The notes under the pieces: model-generated
Database searches by the model: none
What the model was told of the DNA's origin: nothing
Seen by the model: only the letters and a program-made list of their open reading frames with translations
Made by a program: the position numbers and the translations under genes
Shown here: positions 32,144 to 44,300 of the stretch, piece by piece
Position numbering within the stretch: the first letter of the stretch is position 1
Layout of the letters: the number at the start of each line of letters is the position of its first letter
Assembly: GCF_029784165.1 (NCBI RefSeq)
Contig: NC_073696.1
Span: forward strand, 45,649,858-45,713,857
Source: Wyeomyia smithii
Taxonomy: Eukaryota; Arthropoda; Insecta; Diptera; Culicidae
DNA length: 64,000 nucleotides
Direction of reading: 5' to 3'

Positions 32144-32410
32144 TTACAAAATCCAAAGCAAACAGCATCAAATACCTATACGAAAGACAAAAACGGAAAC
32201 AAATAAATAATATGCATTTTTTATCAAGAGAAACGATAAAATGTCAATTTTTTTATATAGTTTAGGACATTACTAACACCCGAAAAACTTTCGGTTCTAA
32301 ACTATACAACATTGATAAAAAAAATATTTCTGATTCTATTCAATTTTTATTTAGAATTGAATATTATAATTTTCAAATTCAATTTTTGATTATTAAGTAG
32401 TGGGAGTTAG

Positions 32411-32682
32411 GGGCCGTTTCTAAACCACGTGGTCATATTTTGATCACTTTTTATACCCCCGTACCCCCCCTGTGGTCTTTCGCGGTCTTTTGGCCAACCC
32501 CCCCTTGCGACTTAAACCACGTGGTCTTTTCATTTGTCAATTGCCAAAAATTCGTTTAAATTTTTCACGTTTTTATTACTAAACTTTCAGTACATTTTTA
32601 AAATGCAAAAGCTTCATTCTTGACTTGGTGGCAACAATAAATCATAAGTCAGGAAAAAACCACTTGGTCAGAAACAAGCGGT
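32411..32682. mobile_element. MITE, about 270 bp
   Basis: Left end GGCCGTTTCTAAACCACGTGG; right end on the minus strand ACCGCTTGTTTCTGACCAAG then TGG. The interior has several CCACGTGGTC and TGGTC blocks and short poly(C) runs. It has no coding capacity, and the target duplication was not resolved. Confidence 0.6.
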
Positions 32683-33349
32683 GTCAGAACAGTTCACTTT
32701 TCAAGTTTGTTTGGAAAATGCTTTTGTATAAATTATAGATAAAATGAGCATGAATCATATGAATCTCCATAAGAGAATGTGAAATCATTTGTGGTATGAC
32801 GTCACCACTATCAACACGGTCGTTGTTGATTTTGTTCGTCCTTGCCAACACAATCTTACATATACTTCTTCCACACCCTATCTCAACCATACTGGTGTTA
32901 GTGTAGACTAAACTAGACTAGACATTCAATAATTTCTAACGTTCATTGGCGAAACAAAAAAGAAATCAAAAATAGTAATGCTCGAGAGTTGGTGTCGAAT
33001 AAAATTTTTTTTTTTGGAACTTTATCACGAATAATATTCATGAATGTGTTGATGGAAATATGACTCGCGGTAACAATTTAGAAATATTAGAAACGTTTGT
33101 GGTTTTTCCTTTAAATATCACCAAATACGTAATTGTAGAACATTTCTAACAAACCACTAGCCCCGCTTTTTCAACGCTTTTTCAGCATTCCTGGTCTTTT
33201 TTTTTTATGGGCTCCACTACGACTAGTAATCCTGGTCATTCACAGAACATATTCTTCATACAAATATGAATTTCCTCTAAAAGGTCACTAACATGTCATT
33301 TGCGCGAACTGGGTAAGATTGAAGGCTTTACTAACACTGCCACCATATG

Positions 33350-33460
33350 TTTACGCGGAGCGTACGTACACACACTCATATGATAATCATGCTGCGAAAA
33401 GTTGTCACCGATACGAGCGCTTCAGGGTATAAATCGAAAAAAAATCCATTCTCTGCAGCG
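33350..33460 (+). repeat. Dispersed repeat, partner of 27084-27200
   Basis: TGTTTACGCGGAGCG, TGATAATCATGCTG and TGTCACC occur in the same order as at 27084-27200, followed by GGGTATAAATCG. Confidence 0.7.
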
Positions 33461-33558
33461 CGGGATATCACGTAGATTTACGGTAACTGGACGAAGTTGA
33501 AATATTAGTTTTATTTATAAAAATTTCTAATCGTTTGAACGTTTTAATAGTACAAAAT

Positions 33559-33661
33559 TAAATATTGAGAATAGGCAATGTTAAAAAGTAGAATAATACA
33601 AAAAGTAGCAGAATTAAATGTAGTAAAATTGAATAGAAACATTGGCTATTCTCAATATTTA
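33559..33661. repeat. Inverted repeat, 24-bp arms
   Basis: Left arm 33559-33582 (TAAATATTGAGAATAGGCAA) and right arm 33638-33661 (its complement with one mismatch) flank a 55-bp A-rich spacer. It may be a very small MITE. Confidence 0.75.
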
Positions 33662-33699
33662 TACATAGGTATTTGATTCATTTTCTCCATGATGTCATA

Positions 33700-36600
33700 A
33701 AATGGCATTTTTATCGAAAGCCAGTCATTTCGCTTTATAGCGTAGTTCACCTGTGCGATGAGCTGAGAAAATTACAGAATGACTTAATACTCCAAACAGA
33801 TTGAGCAGAAACTAAATTAATTGAGCTGAAAGAATCTTTGGAATGTCCTTATTTTGAATGTTTAATTATTATCATCCCTACATAAACCCTCAATTAGTTA
33901 TTATTAGTATTCGTTTCAGGTCAATGCAGTTCTGGTCGGCGCTTTGCTCGTAAATATTTAACACTATAGCTACGAGAGCCCACTCCGATGATAGTTATAA
34001 ATCTAGATTGCCCTTGTTATTACGTAAAACCATAATAATTCTTACGCGTGCCGTATATTAAAATAGTGCGTTGGGCTAGCAGAGAACTTTTGTTAAACTG
34101 GTTTCATTCACTATGTAGTGTAACTTGAGCATCACAGTTACTGTAGTGGTTACTCTATGGTTCGAAAAACCGATTCTTTACAAATACCAATAGTTACTTT
34201 GTAAATCAATTTTCGAGAGACAGAACCGTTATCAAACTTTTCCCACTTACGTGCTGCATTCAGCCGGGGTGTAAGTTCCACAAAAAAAGTTGTTTAATAC
34301 AAGAGGGAAGCTGACAAATTAATCACTGGAAATTATTCCGTCGTCAACGATAACGTTATCGCGACCCTTCGAAGGAGAATTTGCTCCTGCTGCAGAGACG
34401 GCTGCACAAACCTGGCAAGCAGTGACCCAACGTTGACACTGCGTAGAACTCCAAGCGATACCGAAAGTGAATACCTAGTCCGGCAGGATGAAGCATCTAA
34501 CGGAGCTTGTCCTTGGTACGGTTGGACGCGAAGTAGGCGAGGCGCAAACATTAATAATCGCGTGCCGAGGTCGGAACGTGGCGGCGGCGATAGCGTAAAA
34601 TAGGCAAACGTTAAGTAAATGAATTATCGGTCTCAAAGGTACGATATTAATCAAGACGAGCTCGCCGGAAGACAATGTGATGAGAATGCGGAACATGGAA
34701 TTTTTCTGCGACAAAAATCTCATCGCCGGCAGGGAATACGCCCAGGTTGTAGCCCTGCCGGGAAAGCTGCTCAAATTAGGTCGCGAGATGTTTCCTAAAA
34801 TGGCATCTCTATGCCATGGGAATATTTGTTTTGCGCTCCGATGGTGAAGGAAGACGAAAAATGTTTTGCCGGTAATTAATAAGAATTAAACTAGTTAGAG
34901 ACAACGTCGATGACAGCAAGGCAGCGAATTAAGTACGGTTCGGCTTGGAAAAGATGGGTTACACAGTTTTTGAGGCTGATCTTTGTAACTAACTTTAGAT
35001 TATGAAATGAATTCAATTTTTGTCGTAGATTTCAAACATTACAAATTACATATTTTCCTCATGAAAGTTTCAAAGTTTCGCTAGCAAGCAAACCCAGTAA
35101 ATAAAATAACTTTTAGTTACTCATGACTGTCTGCGAAAGAAAGCATTCGTTTGCTTTTTCGGTTTGCTCTCCATCAAAACAATAAATAACCTAATTATCG
35201 GCCCATATGCCCATACGACAGCACTTGTATCTCAAATAGCGATAAACATTATCTACCGCTGTCACTTAAGAATTATCATCTCGGCGACAATAATTAGATT
35301 TTATCCGAACGTGGAAAACCTAAATTTGGCCAAACTTCCTCTCCTCGGCAAAAACGCCACACAATAAATTAGTGCCGACCATCGGTTTGCTTCATCTTAT
35401 CAGATTCGTTCACTAAAAAGCTCTCTAGTGGAATCCCTCGACCACTATCGCGCCGCGGTGACCACCGCAGTCGTCCCTTGTCGATGGTAAACTTTATAAC
35501 CATTCTGTTGACCGCACCACCATCGGTTAGAAGCCGATGATTATCGCTGCAGCCACTAAAACACACATTGCTCAAACTTAATGTGACCAGGATAAACGCT
35601 TCGGAAATTAGTTTTCGGTCTCAATTAAGCGTACCGGGTAAAGTTGTTCCTTCTCCCGACCAAGCAAAGGGTCAATGGCGAACGATTACCATCAATGCGG
35701 TGTGTGCGAATTGGAACGGAGAAGAAATAGCAATTAAGTTTTCTCTTTGTCAATAAAAGTCGTTCAAAAACATATTTCAAATATCGTGATAGATTGTAGC
35801 GGTTATAAATGCGATAAATGGTTCTGGATCGGACTTAATTGCCTCTGACTGTTATTTGAAAATATTGCATGTTTTGGAGTTACAGTCATGAGATTTTTTT
35901 TTATCTTTATGAATGCTTCATAAAATCCAGCGATTAAACCCAAAGTACGGCATTGATTTCCCAAGGCACAAACCCGTGGATCATTACTTGTTTTACGAGC
36001 CATGTTTCTTCCCATCATTATTTATTAAATACCATTTGAAAGGTTCACTTTTTCCCCCGTTGCAGCCTTTTGGCTGGTGATAAAATGATAACATTTCAGT
36101 GCTCATTCCATGCATAAATATCACATGTTTATAAGCGTTGCAGTCAACGCGCGCCTCCACTTATTATGACACGCCACAGCATTGAGCATTCAGCATGTGC
36201 AGTGCAGCCAGCCCAGGAAACCGCTGATATCCTATCCTGTCGCGTGTTTCGCGTTTATACGACAGCTCATAAAGTGGCAATAATGGATAAATGACACAGG
36301 CACATACACACACACACATTAGTGCCACGGCGGCGGAAGGAGTGTCAAGTGTAGGTTCTGCATGGTACACGATTCTTCCCTAAACGGATGGGGAGGTGAA
36401 CGGCGAGAAAGCTCTAGGAATTGAAAGTCTTCCTCCTGTTGACATATGAGAAAGGACAAAAATGGACCACCAGTTCAAGCTGAAGTATGTTTTTCAACTA
36501 GGGATGGCCTAGCTTTTCTAGGCTATAATATGACTGACTCAAAAACACACCGGAAACGATTTGGGTTTGTTTGTTTTATTTGTAATGTTGGTTTTACCGG

Positions 36601-37180
36601 GTTAAAATTTTTCTGAATTTCAATGCAACAAACAAAAGGAACATGGAGTGTCATTACCATGCACTATATCTTTATTTCGAAATTGCTTATTTTGTTCCAA
36701 AAACAATGTCACTTTAACACTAGTCACTTTCCCTAGCATTACAATACTTGCCTCATACTAAGATATTTGACTAGTTTTGTTCTTGTGAGCGAAAATTCGT
36801 GTTTTGTTCGGAGTAGCAAATCAAACAAAACAACAAATTTGAACTCCATCATTAGATCCGTTATAAATTAAATTTTTATTTAAAAACAAATTGTTCACTA
36901 ATAGATTCCGGAACTACAAATCCAAAGTGCACACCTAAAGATTGCAGTTTTAAAACAAATGATTTTAAACTGACTTAAAAAACATGTAAAAGAAAGCCAA
37001 AAATCTATAATTACAAGCTCAAATTATAAAATAAATTGAATCATGAACTCAATTCAATGTATTGAATCAAATTTCACGACTAAAGGTTATGCTGGATAAA
37101 AGATCAATATAGGGTGTTTGTATTAAAATTTAAGAACGAGAGAGATTCCAACACTTAATTCACGACAAGATATCCTTAAT
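33700..37180. other. Single-copy noncoding DNA with a GC-richer island at 34330-34800
   Basis: No open frame of convincing length or composition. The island at 34330-34800 and the part at 35400-35560 are richer in G+C than their surroundings and have no second copy here, so they may be conserved noncoding or regulatory DNA; that is inference only. A CA repeat lies near 36303-36320. Confidence 0.3.
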
Positions 37181-37189
37181 AATATATCC

Positions 37190-38640
37190 TACTTATTGAT
37201 TTTCCTCCCAAATTTTCCATCCTAAATCTTAATCCCTAAATGTCAAATCCTACATTCTAAATCAAAATACATTATTTTAAATCTCAAACCCAACATGCTA
37301 CATTAAAAATCCAAAATACTTTATCCTAAATCTTATGCTCTACATCTTAGGTCCTGCAGCCCAAATTTGGATTGCAAATCCTACTAAATACTAAATTTTA
37401 AATCCTAAATCCCAAATCTTAAATCTTAAATCCCCAGTCCCAAAAACAAAATCGCAAATGCAAAATTCTAAATCAATAATACAACATGTTTATCCTAAAT
37501 CAAAAACCCAAATCCCAACTCCAAATTTCAAATTTTGAATAAGTAATCCTAAGACTAAAGTCCGAAATCCTAAATTCAACACCATAAAAACTGTCTACTT
37601 GACTTTAAATTTAAAATCCTTAATCTTGAATCATTAATTCGACATCAACATCAAGAATACAAAAAATGTTTGAATCCCGCTTTCTAAGTTCTAAATCCTA
37701 AAAATTAAAAATAACTTCTAATTCCTAAATCCTAAATCCAGAATTCTAAATCAATAACCCTTCATGTACATCCTAAATAAAAAATCCAAAGTTCCAACGT
37801 TAGAAGTTCCAAATTTTTAATCCGCAATCCTAACTCCTGAATCATAGATCCTACATGCTTATTCCAAAATCACAAACATTGAAGACTAAATCGTAGATCT
37901 TAAATCCTAAATCCAAAATCTCAAATCAATAATCCTACATCTTACATCGGAAATACAAAGTTTCAAATCCCAATCCTAACATAATAAATCCATAATTTAC
38001 ATAATTTACATTATACTCAATCTTGAATTTTAAACTCTACATCTAAAGTCCTACAGCCCGAATCCTTAATACTGAATTCTAAATCATAAATCGGAAATCC
38101 TACGAGGTACATGTAAATCCCATTTTCAAATTCAAAATTTGTAGTTCCTGATCTTAAACCCTTCATGTTACATCCTCAGTCCTATAGTCTAAAAACTAAA
38201 TGCTTAAGCTTACATCCTCAATCCTTAATCATGAATCAATACATCAAACCTAAAAATTACAAAATTCTCTGAATCCCAAACCCCAAGTTCCGAAAATTCA
38301 AAAGTAATTCCTTATTCCTGAATCTTGTATCCGAAATTCTATATCAATAATTTTTCATGTACATCCTAAATTTAAAATTCTAGAGTATAGAATTCCTATA
38401 TTCAAACTTTTATGTTAAATCCTAAGTTCCTAACCCTAAAAACTTAGCCCTAGATCTTCAACCCTAAATCCCAAATCTTGAATCAATAATCCTGAATCTT
38501 ACGTCAGCAATACAATCCTGAGTTCCAAACTATTAATCCTAAATCCTAGACACTTTATTTAAAATTCTAAATTCCTAAACCAAACTCTTAAACTAATCCC
38601 AGATCCTGAGTTCTGAATCCTAAGTTCCAATCCCTTAGAG
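37190..38640 (+). repeat. Degenerate AAATCCT heptamer array (left part)
   Basis: Hundreds of bases built from AAATCCTA, AATCCCAAA, TAAATCC and variants, without a coding frame. It continues at 39450-39480 and 40956-41900, so the array was interrupted later. Confidence 0.85.
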
Positions 38641-38944
38641 AAGATCTAAGTCAAAATAAGAAAATCAAAATAAGAAGAAAAATAAGAAAGCTATTTAGAT
38701 GTTAGTGTAAAAATTTAACATTGCTCAAACTAAAGGTTATCCAATTAATGGGGCCCTCAGGAGCGTTTTTATGGTTAAATTGAACTTTAAATGGCAAAAA
38801 AGGTCCTCCACTCGGTGTCATTTCCTTTTGAAAAGTTTTTTATGGTTTTATTCAGTGGAGGCTGTAGCCGTCATTTTGTTTTGTTTTTTTTTTTGGGTAG
38901 AATGCTTTTTATATTTCCGCAAATTAACCTTTAGTAAACCCCTT

Positions 38945-39085
38945 TCCTATAGTAGACCGCTCTGACGAAAAACTGTTTATTCTCTTGATATAAATCGGTA
39001 GTCTTTTCTCGAAAAATTTCTCGAGTTCTCAAGACATTGAGTCTGGCGGATGGTCCACTATGGGGAAGGGGTCCACTATAGATTA
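38945..39085 (-). repeat. Outlying copy of the GTGGACCAC repeat family
   Basis: Contains CTCTTGATATAAATCGG, TTTCTCGAGTTCTCAAGACA and GGTCCACTATGG/GTCCACTATAG edges, matching the minus-orientation copies at 27.5 and 28.4 kb. Confidence 0.6.
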
Positions 39086-39090
39086 TTATA

Positions 39091-39325
39091 CTGCCGCTTT
39101 TAGCATAATAGTCCTATGTAAAAGTTGCGAGTCCTTTGTAAATTTTGCGAAAATGGGTCCATTTTGGCATGTTTTTCAAGAATAGCCATTAAAAAAGTGA
39201 GGTTTGATTCCCATAACCTCGATTTTAATGGCTACTCTTGTAGAGCATGCCAAAATGGACCCATTGCCGCAAAAAACAAGAAAACATAGGACTTTTACAT
39301 AGGACTGTTATGCGAATAGCGGCAG
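39091..39325. mobile_element. Foldback MITE with TA target, 235 bp
   Basis: Two arms of about 100 bp: the left starts CTGCCGCTTTTAGCATAATA, the right (minus strand) CTGCCGCTATTCGCATAACA, both followed by GTCCTATGTAAAAG and later ATGGGTCCATTTTGGCATG. It is flanked by TA (39089-39090, 39326-39327). Noncoding. Confidence 0.85.
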
Positions 39326-39449
39326 TAAACCCCATTAATAAATGCAATAAAATGTTGTTATTAAAAACATTCATGTTCGATCAGAAAAAAAATCATGAAA
39401 CAATGTTATTTGCGGGCATTTTGACTTTTACTCCCTCTTTATTTCTATT

Positions 39450-39481
39450 TCTTAATCCTGAATCTATTTAAATTCTAAATA
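39450..39481 (+). repeat. Short bridge of the heptamer array
   Basis: CTTAATCCTGAATC and AAATTCTAAATA belong to the AAATCCT array and end at the TA target of the pogo-like element. Confidence 0.55.
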
Positions 39482-40953
39482 CAGGTGGGCCTCAATGATC
39501 CGGAGTTCTGAAAATTATTTCACTCCAGATAATCGAATACTCCAACTAATCAAAACGATTTTTTATATGTATTATTGATACTTTATCATTGTAAACAATC
39601 AGTCTGTTGATAAAATAAATATTGTACTCGATAAAAATGCTGACATGCAATATAAAAATTATCTAGCGATTGTATGTCGATGATTGTCAAACACAGAAAG
39701 TTCAATCAATCAATCGTGTCATCTATCTTTACGCATTGAGTTATGCAGCTTATAGCACAAAATACTGGACATAATTTGGCACCCCAAGCAACAATTGAAA
39801 CATAATAAAAAAAATAAATTGTGATCATTTGTTGCACTGATGAAATTCCGAGGTTTTAAGAAACATTTTTTGTTACTACGATGAAATTTTAAAGAAACAA
39901 GCAGCAACTAAAGTTGCATCGCTGCTTCAAAAATCTTCACACCAACAACGTAATTCGCGATGTTAGATTTGTTGTTGAAATGTGTAAACGGCATTTGAAA
40001 ACCTAACCTTCACTGAATGGATCTAGTGGGTGGAGCATATAGGTTGCCAACGTGATGCTTGCGAGATACAAAAAACAAACACACAAAAATACTTCTAAAA
40101 GTTGCTGTCATGTTCTGAAGCCATGTAACAGCAACTTGCGCTCGATTGTTCGCCTTATATTTGTTTTTGAGATGAGGTTATTTACTGCGTTGTAACTTTT
40201 GGGTACTTGAACTAGTAGTCGTTCAAAAAGTATGGGTCTCTAAAACGAAATGTGATAAATTACTCTGAATTTCATTATCACGCTGAGGTACTGATGAATT
40301 GAAGTAGCAAAATTAAAACTGGTAATGACCATTAGCATGCTAAGGGAAGCAATATTTAAAACTGAGTCGTGAACTTGCAAGTGTTTCTACAGCAAATGAC
40401 TTATATAGTACAAACGAGAAAAGTAAATAGAAAATGATAACTGGAGTTGAATCCCCAAATTTCTGGAAATAATCAAAGATTTATCGCTATACAGACAATC
40501 TCTTTCGATTCTGACCATTTGCCATTTTACAATCTTACCACCACGCCATGAAGTTTCTATTGCGCCCTAGTTGCTTACCATGTTGTTATCAAATTCCATG
40601 CATTAGTTCATACACATTGCGGTTTCATTCTTGAAACTTGTGTTGAAACAACGAAAATGTTGCAATTGGCTCCACCTCCTGCGCTTTTTTTGTCACTGTA
40701 TAAGAAACTGAGATGTAACTGCAACTTAATTTCGCATAGGAATTTGTAACAATTTTGCTGCTTGGGACTTCCAGATAGAATCGACAAAAAGACAAACGTC
40801 ACCAACGTAAACACAATTTGAAATTGAAGCAAAAAAAGCAAAAAAAAAGCTAAAGTAAAAATGACTCTGGATACTTTATTTTCTTCGTATAATCGAGCCC
40901 CGAATAGTCAAATCTCCAAATAATCGTGATTCCGGATAATCGAGTCTGATGTG
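39482..40953. mobile_element. pogo/Tigger-like non-autonomous element, 1472 bp
   Basis: Terminal inverted repeats of about 36 bp: left CAGGTGGGCCTCAATGATCC and right (minus strand) CACATCAGACTCGATTATCC, both going on to GGA and TTATTT. TA flanks lie at 39480-39481 and 40954-40955, and the heptamer array continues on both sides. The ATTATCCGG-type end is typical of pogo-group elements. No transposase is recognisable inside. Confidence 0.7.
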
Positions 40954-40955
40954 TA

Positions 40956-41900
40956 CTAAATTCTGAACCCTCAATCTCATATCACAAATCCTAAATCTAG
41001 ATAAACATTTCAAAAGGTCCTATCTGCTTTCAGCGTTTTTCCAAAGCGTCTTTTTGTTCTGGTAATGGCTCAACTTTAGTAGCTCTCCCAAGCGTATTTT
41101 TTATTCAGAAGGCTAGAATGATCCCTCCGCTATCAACTTGCGCAAATAACGTGTCATGAAAGGTGTTTGATGAGTTGTGGTGATTGAATGAAAGTGATCG
41201 ATTGAAAAATTGATCATGGCAGATAGGACCTTTTGAAATGTTTATCTAGAAATATCAAATTAAAAATCCTATATCTTAAATTTACAATCTTTTGTCTGCA
41301 ATCTTAAATCCTAAACCCCTAATCCTAGATGCTAATTGCTAACTCCTAAGTATAAACACTAAACATAAGATCCTCAATCCTGAATGCTGCATCCTATATC
41401 GAAAATCTTATATCTTAAATCCCAATTATAAACCTCAATCGGTAATGGCAGTCCCTAAATTTTAAATCTAAAATTCCAAATCTACAATTCTAAATCCCAA
41501 GTATTTATTCAAAAGTCCTAAATCCCGCATCCTCCAGTCTACATACTTAGTCCAGAATCTCAAATACTAAATCCAAAACTTTAAATCTCTAAACCTAAAT
41601 TCGGAGGAGCTACTACGAAATGTGCCTTTTCAACAATACTAAATCTTGAATTATAAATTTTAACAGTAAAATCCAGATTAACTCTACCTTTTTATTCGAG
41701 GCTCGAAACTTGGATTTCTGATTTAATAATAATCAAATATCTTAATGCGGATGTATACCCAAAACCCAAAACTATAATTAAGTACTCAATTTTGCTGGGC
41801 CATTAAAAAAACTCAAACTTATACTATTAACTCAGAATCTGAAATTTGAAATACTTAATACTTTTAAACTCTATACCTGCCTTGAATTTTTAACTCTAGA
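40956..41900 (+). repeat. Degenerate AAATCCT heptamer array (right part)
   Basis: Same AAATCCTA, TAAATCTT and AATCCCAA vocabulary as 37190-38640, fading into AT-rich DNA after about 41600. It is interrupted by the MITE at 41000-41246. Confidence 0.75.
41000..41246. mobile_element. TA-flanked MITE with perfect ends, 247 bp
   Basis: Ends are a perfect 28-bp inverted repeat, starting GATAAACATTTCAAAAGGTC at both termini. TA duplications lie at 40998-40999 and 41247-41248. The perfect ends and sharp junctions inside an old array suggest a young insertion of a Tc1/mariner-mobilised family. Confidence 0.92.
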
Positions 41901-41949
41901 TTCAGAACCCAAAATAATATTTCAACTGGGAATTGATTTTAAAATTTTT

Positions 41950-44300
41950 ATTTGAATCAATGAACAAAAAACCATTTAATTCATTCAAAAACAATATTTC
42001 CGTTTGATGATGAACGTGACACCCCTGCTGCTGCTGTACACAAACGGTGCACAAGTGCAACCCAAAGATTGCGCTGTTGTGGCTTTAATAATCGGATGTC
42101 ACCACGTTGACGGCATTTTATAGCGCGCGCAGCGATGTTATGAGATTCATAAACGAGTGCGGAAGCAAACGCCGTTTGAACCGGGGTGACAAAAGTTAAT
42201 TTAATAACACTCCAGTTTTAACGCGATCCCTCATATGAAGTTATAATTTATGGTAGTATACGTGCGATATGAAGTTGATCCTTAACATTTTTTTCAACCT
42301 AGATAAGATACGGTTATTGTGCTATACATTTGCAGAATAGAAAAATAAATCATGTGAATTTTTTGCCATCAATCAACGCATTCTCCTGTTTGTTGTTAAA
42401 TGAAATAACCTTATAACAGAAACACAAATCAAACCATGCTTTGCACTTTTCACTACAAATGGCAACCAAAAAAATCGTTCCATTTGCATGTTAAATACTA
42501 GTTTACTCAAAAAGAGCGCAGAGCTATTTTCACATGAGACGCAGAGTGGCAATATAATGAGGGTTTAATTCACAGATAGCAGCAGGCCAAAAGTCCCTTT
42601 CCGTACCTCCCAAACCTTGCCCAAGGGTCATTTAAATTACTCCACTAACTGGCTCGTCACGAACCACCAACTTGGCAGGCCCGAATGAGTGAGAAAAGGG
42701 TGTGATCAAAAGTTGTCCGTTTAGTGCTGCTTACGGTCATCCGCAGGAGTGAACCCGAAAATTCTAGTCGGTCACATCCCAACAAGAACCAGTCACTGGG
42801 TCCAGGATGCCGCTCGACGGCGAATAATGTTTTTCCAAATAGTGACATTCTTCTTCTTCTAACTATTGTTCCCCGGTACAAATTCGGCCTTGGGGAAAAG
42901 GGCCATAAATTGTTGACAGTGGGATTGGAGGACACATATTTGGCCGAATCATAAATGGTTAGTGGCAATTAGATTTTATGGATGCAATGTGTGAAAGAGA
43001 GGTAGTAAATAGTTTCTGTTTGTATAATTTTTTTTTCACTAGCTTATTACTCCTGTACTCTGATGAATAGCATTCGTCAGTAAATTGGTAATTCATGTGG
43101 ATCAGAATGCTAGTATGCCACAACTGTTCTCAGTTGCAGATTAGTCCTCCACATTGGCAATCGATCCATACAATGCCATTTCGATCAAGCAAATTGTGAA
43201 CCGTACAATTTCAACATCATGGACCAATTTTCGGCAGCAAGCTTTCGAACCGGTAACCACATAATTTCAGGTTAAATCTGCAACTTCCGTCCAGAGCTCG
43301 ACTCAGCAACGGGAAACCGTAGCTCGCAAATAGTGCAATAAACCGGTCGCAAATTACACTTCTCATCTGCACACTAAGCCAACCCACAGATACACGGAAT
43401 AAGTGATACCGACAGCAATCGATTCACCGGCTGCCAGGTGAGCGTTGACGGGGTTGTGCCGGATTACGTATTATATAGTGCACACTTTATCGGAACCCAT
43501 TGCCGTAGGTTGTGTGTGAACATAATCGCTGCTCGGCGGCTTGCTTCTAATTGCACCTGTCTAATTAAACACCCATTTGGACGATAATAAAGCTCAATTG
43601 ATTGCATTAAATTTGATAAATTAGTCGTTTCGAATCGAGCACGGCATCAGCGCCCACGATTAATGGTTATGAACTCGATCAGGTATCAGAAGAAATGAGA
43701 GTGCAAACGAGGCACGTTCCCAATCTGTCACGTTATAAAATCTTATTAACAGAATAAATAATTAGATCTTAACAAGAGTAGTGTACGTATACGACAGTAT
43801 TATTCACGATGGAAGGGGACTTCGGATTAGTGCACAAAACAGAAAAAAAAACATCGAACCTCCCCGCAAAACTTCAACACAGAAAATAGGTTTATAAATA
43901 AAGGTACGAGTCCTTACACAGTACAGTCGCCAGTATCCACACAGTTTGTCTGTAACATATTACAAAGCTCTTATTGTTGCTAGCAAAAAGGTAGGAGATA
44001 GGATAGAAGCTGCCTGATGCCTGTCATTTCGCTGCAGCAGTAGTGCTCGATGTAACGACAAAACAAGCGGTATGGAAACGAGCTTAAGCTCTTTTGGGTG
44101 AAGTATCTTCCCAGGCGAGCCAGAAGAAAAACAAAACATTGCGGCAGTTGAACAGCATCGCAGCACCGAGACCGGGCTCTTTGATGTGTGCTTTATATCA
44201 GCTTTTTACCAAAGGATGGACGGTGTAGGGATAGCTGCAAAATGAGTGGCTTGGAAAATTGTCCAAAAGATAAAATATTTACTCGGAGCATACGAGAAAA
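41950..44300. other. Single-copy noncoding DNA with GC-richer parts
   Basis: No gene recognised. The stretch 43380-43680 is moderately GC-rich and contains several homeodomain-type cores (TAATTAAA, CAATTG, TAATTG, GATTAATGG). It has no repeat partner in the window and could be a conserved enhancer; this is inference. Confidence 0.3.

Noticed and set aside
37190..41900. Internal telomere or CRISPR-like array
   Set aside because: Units are degenerate 6-8-mers without spacers of fixed length; not CRISPR, and the insect telomere TTAGG is not reproduced in a regular way.
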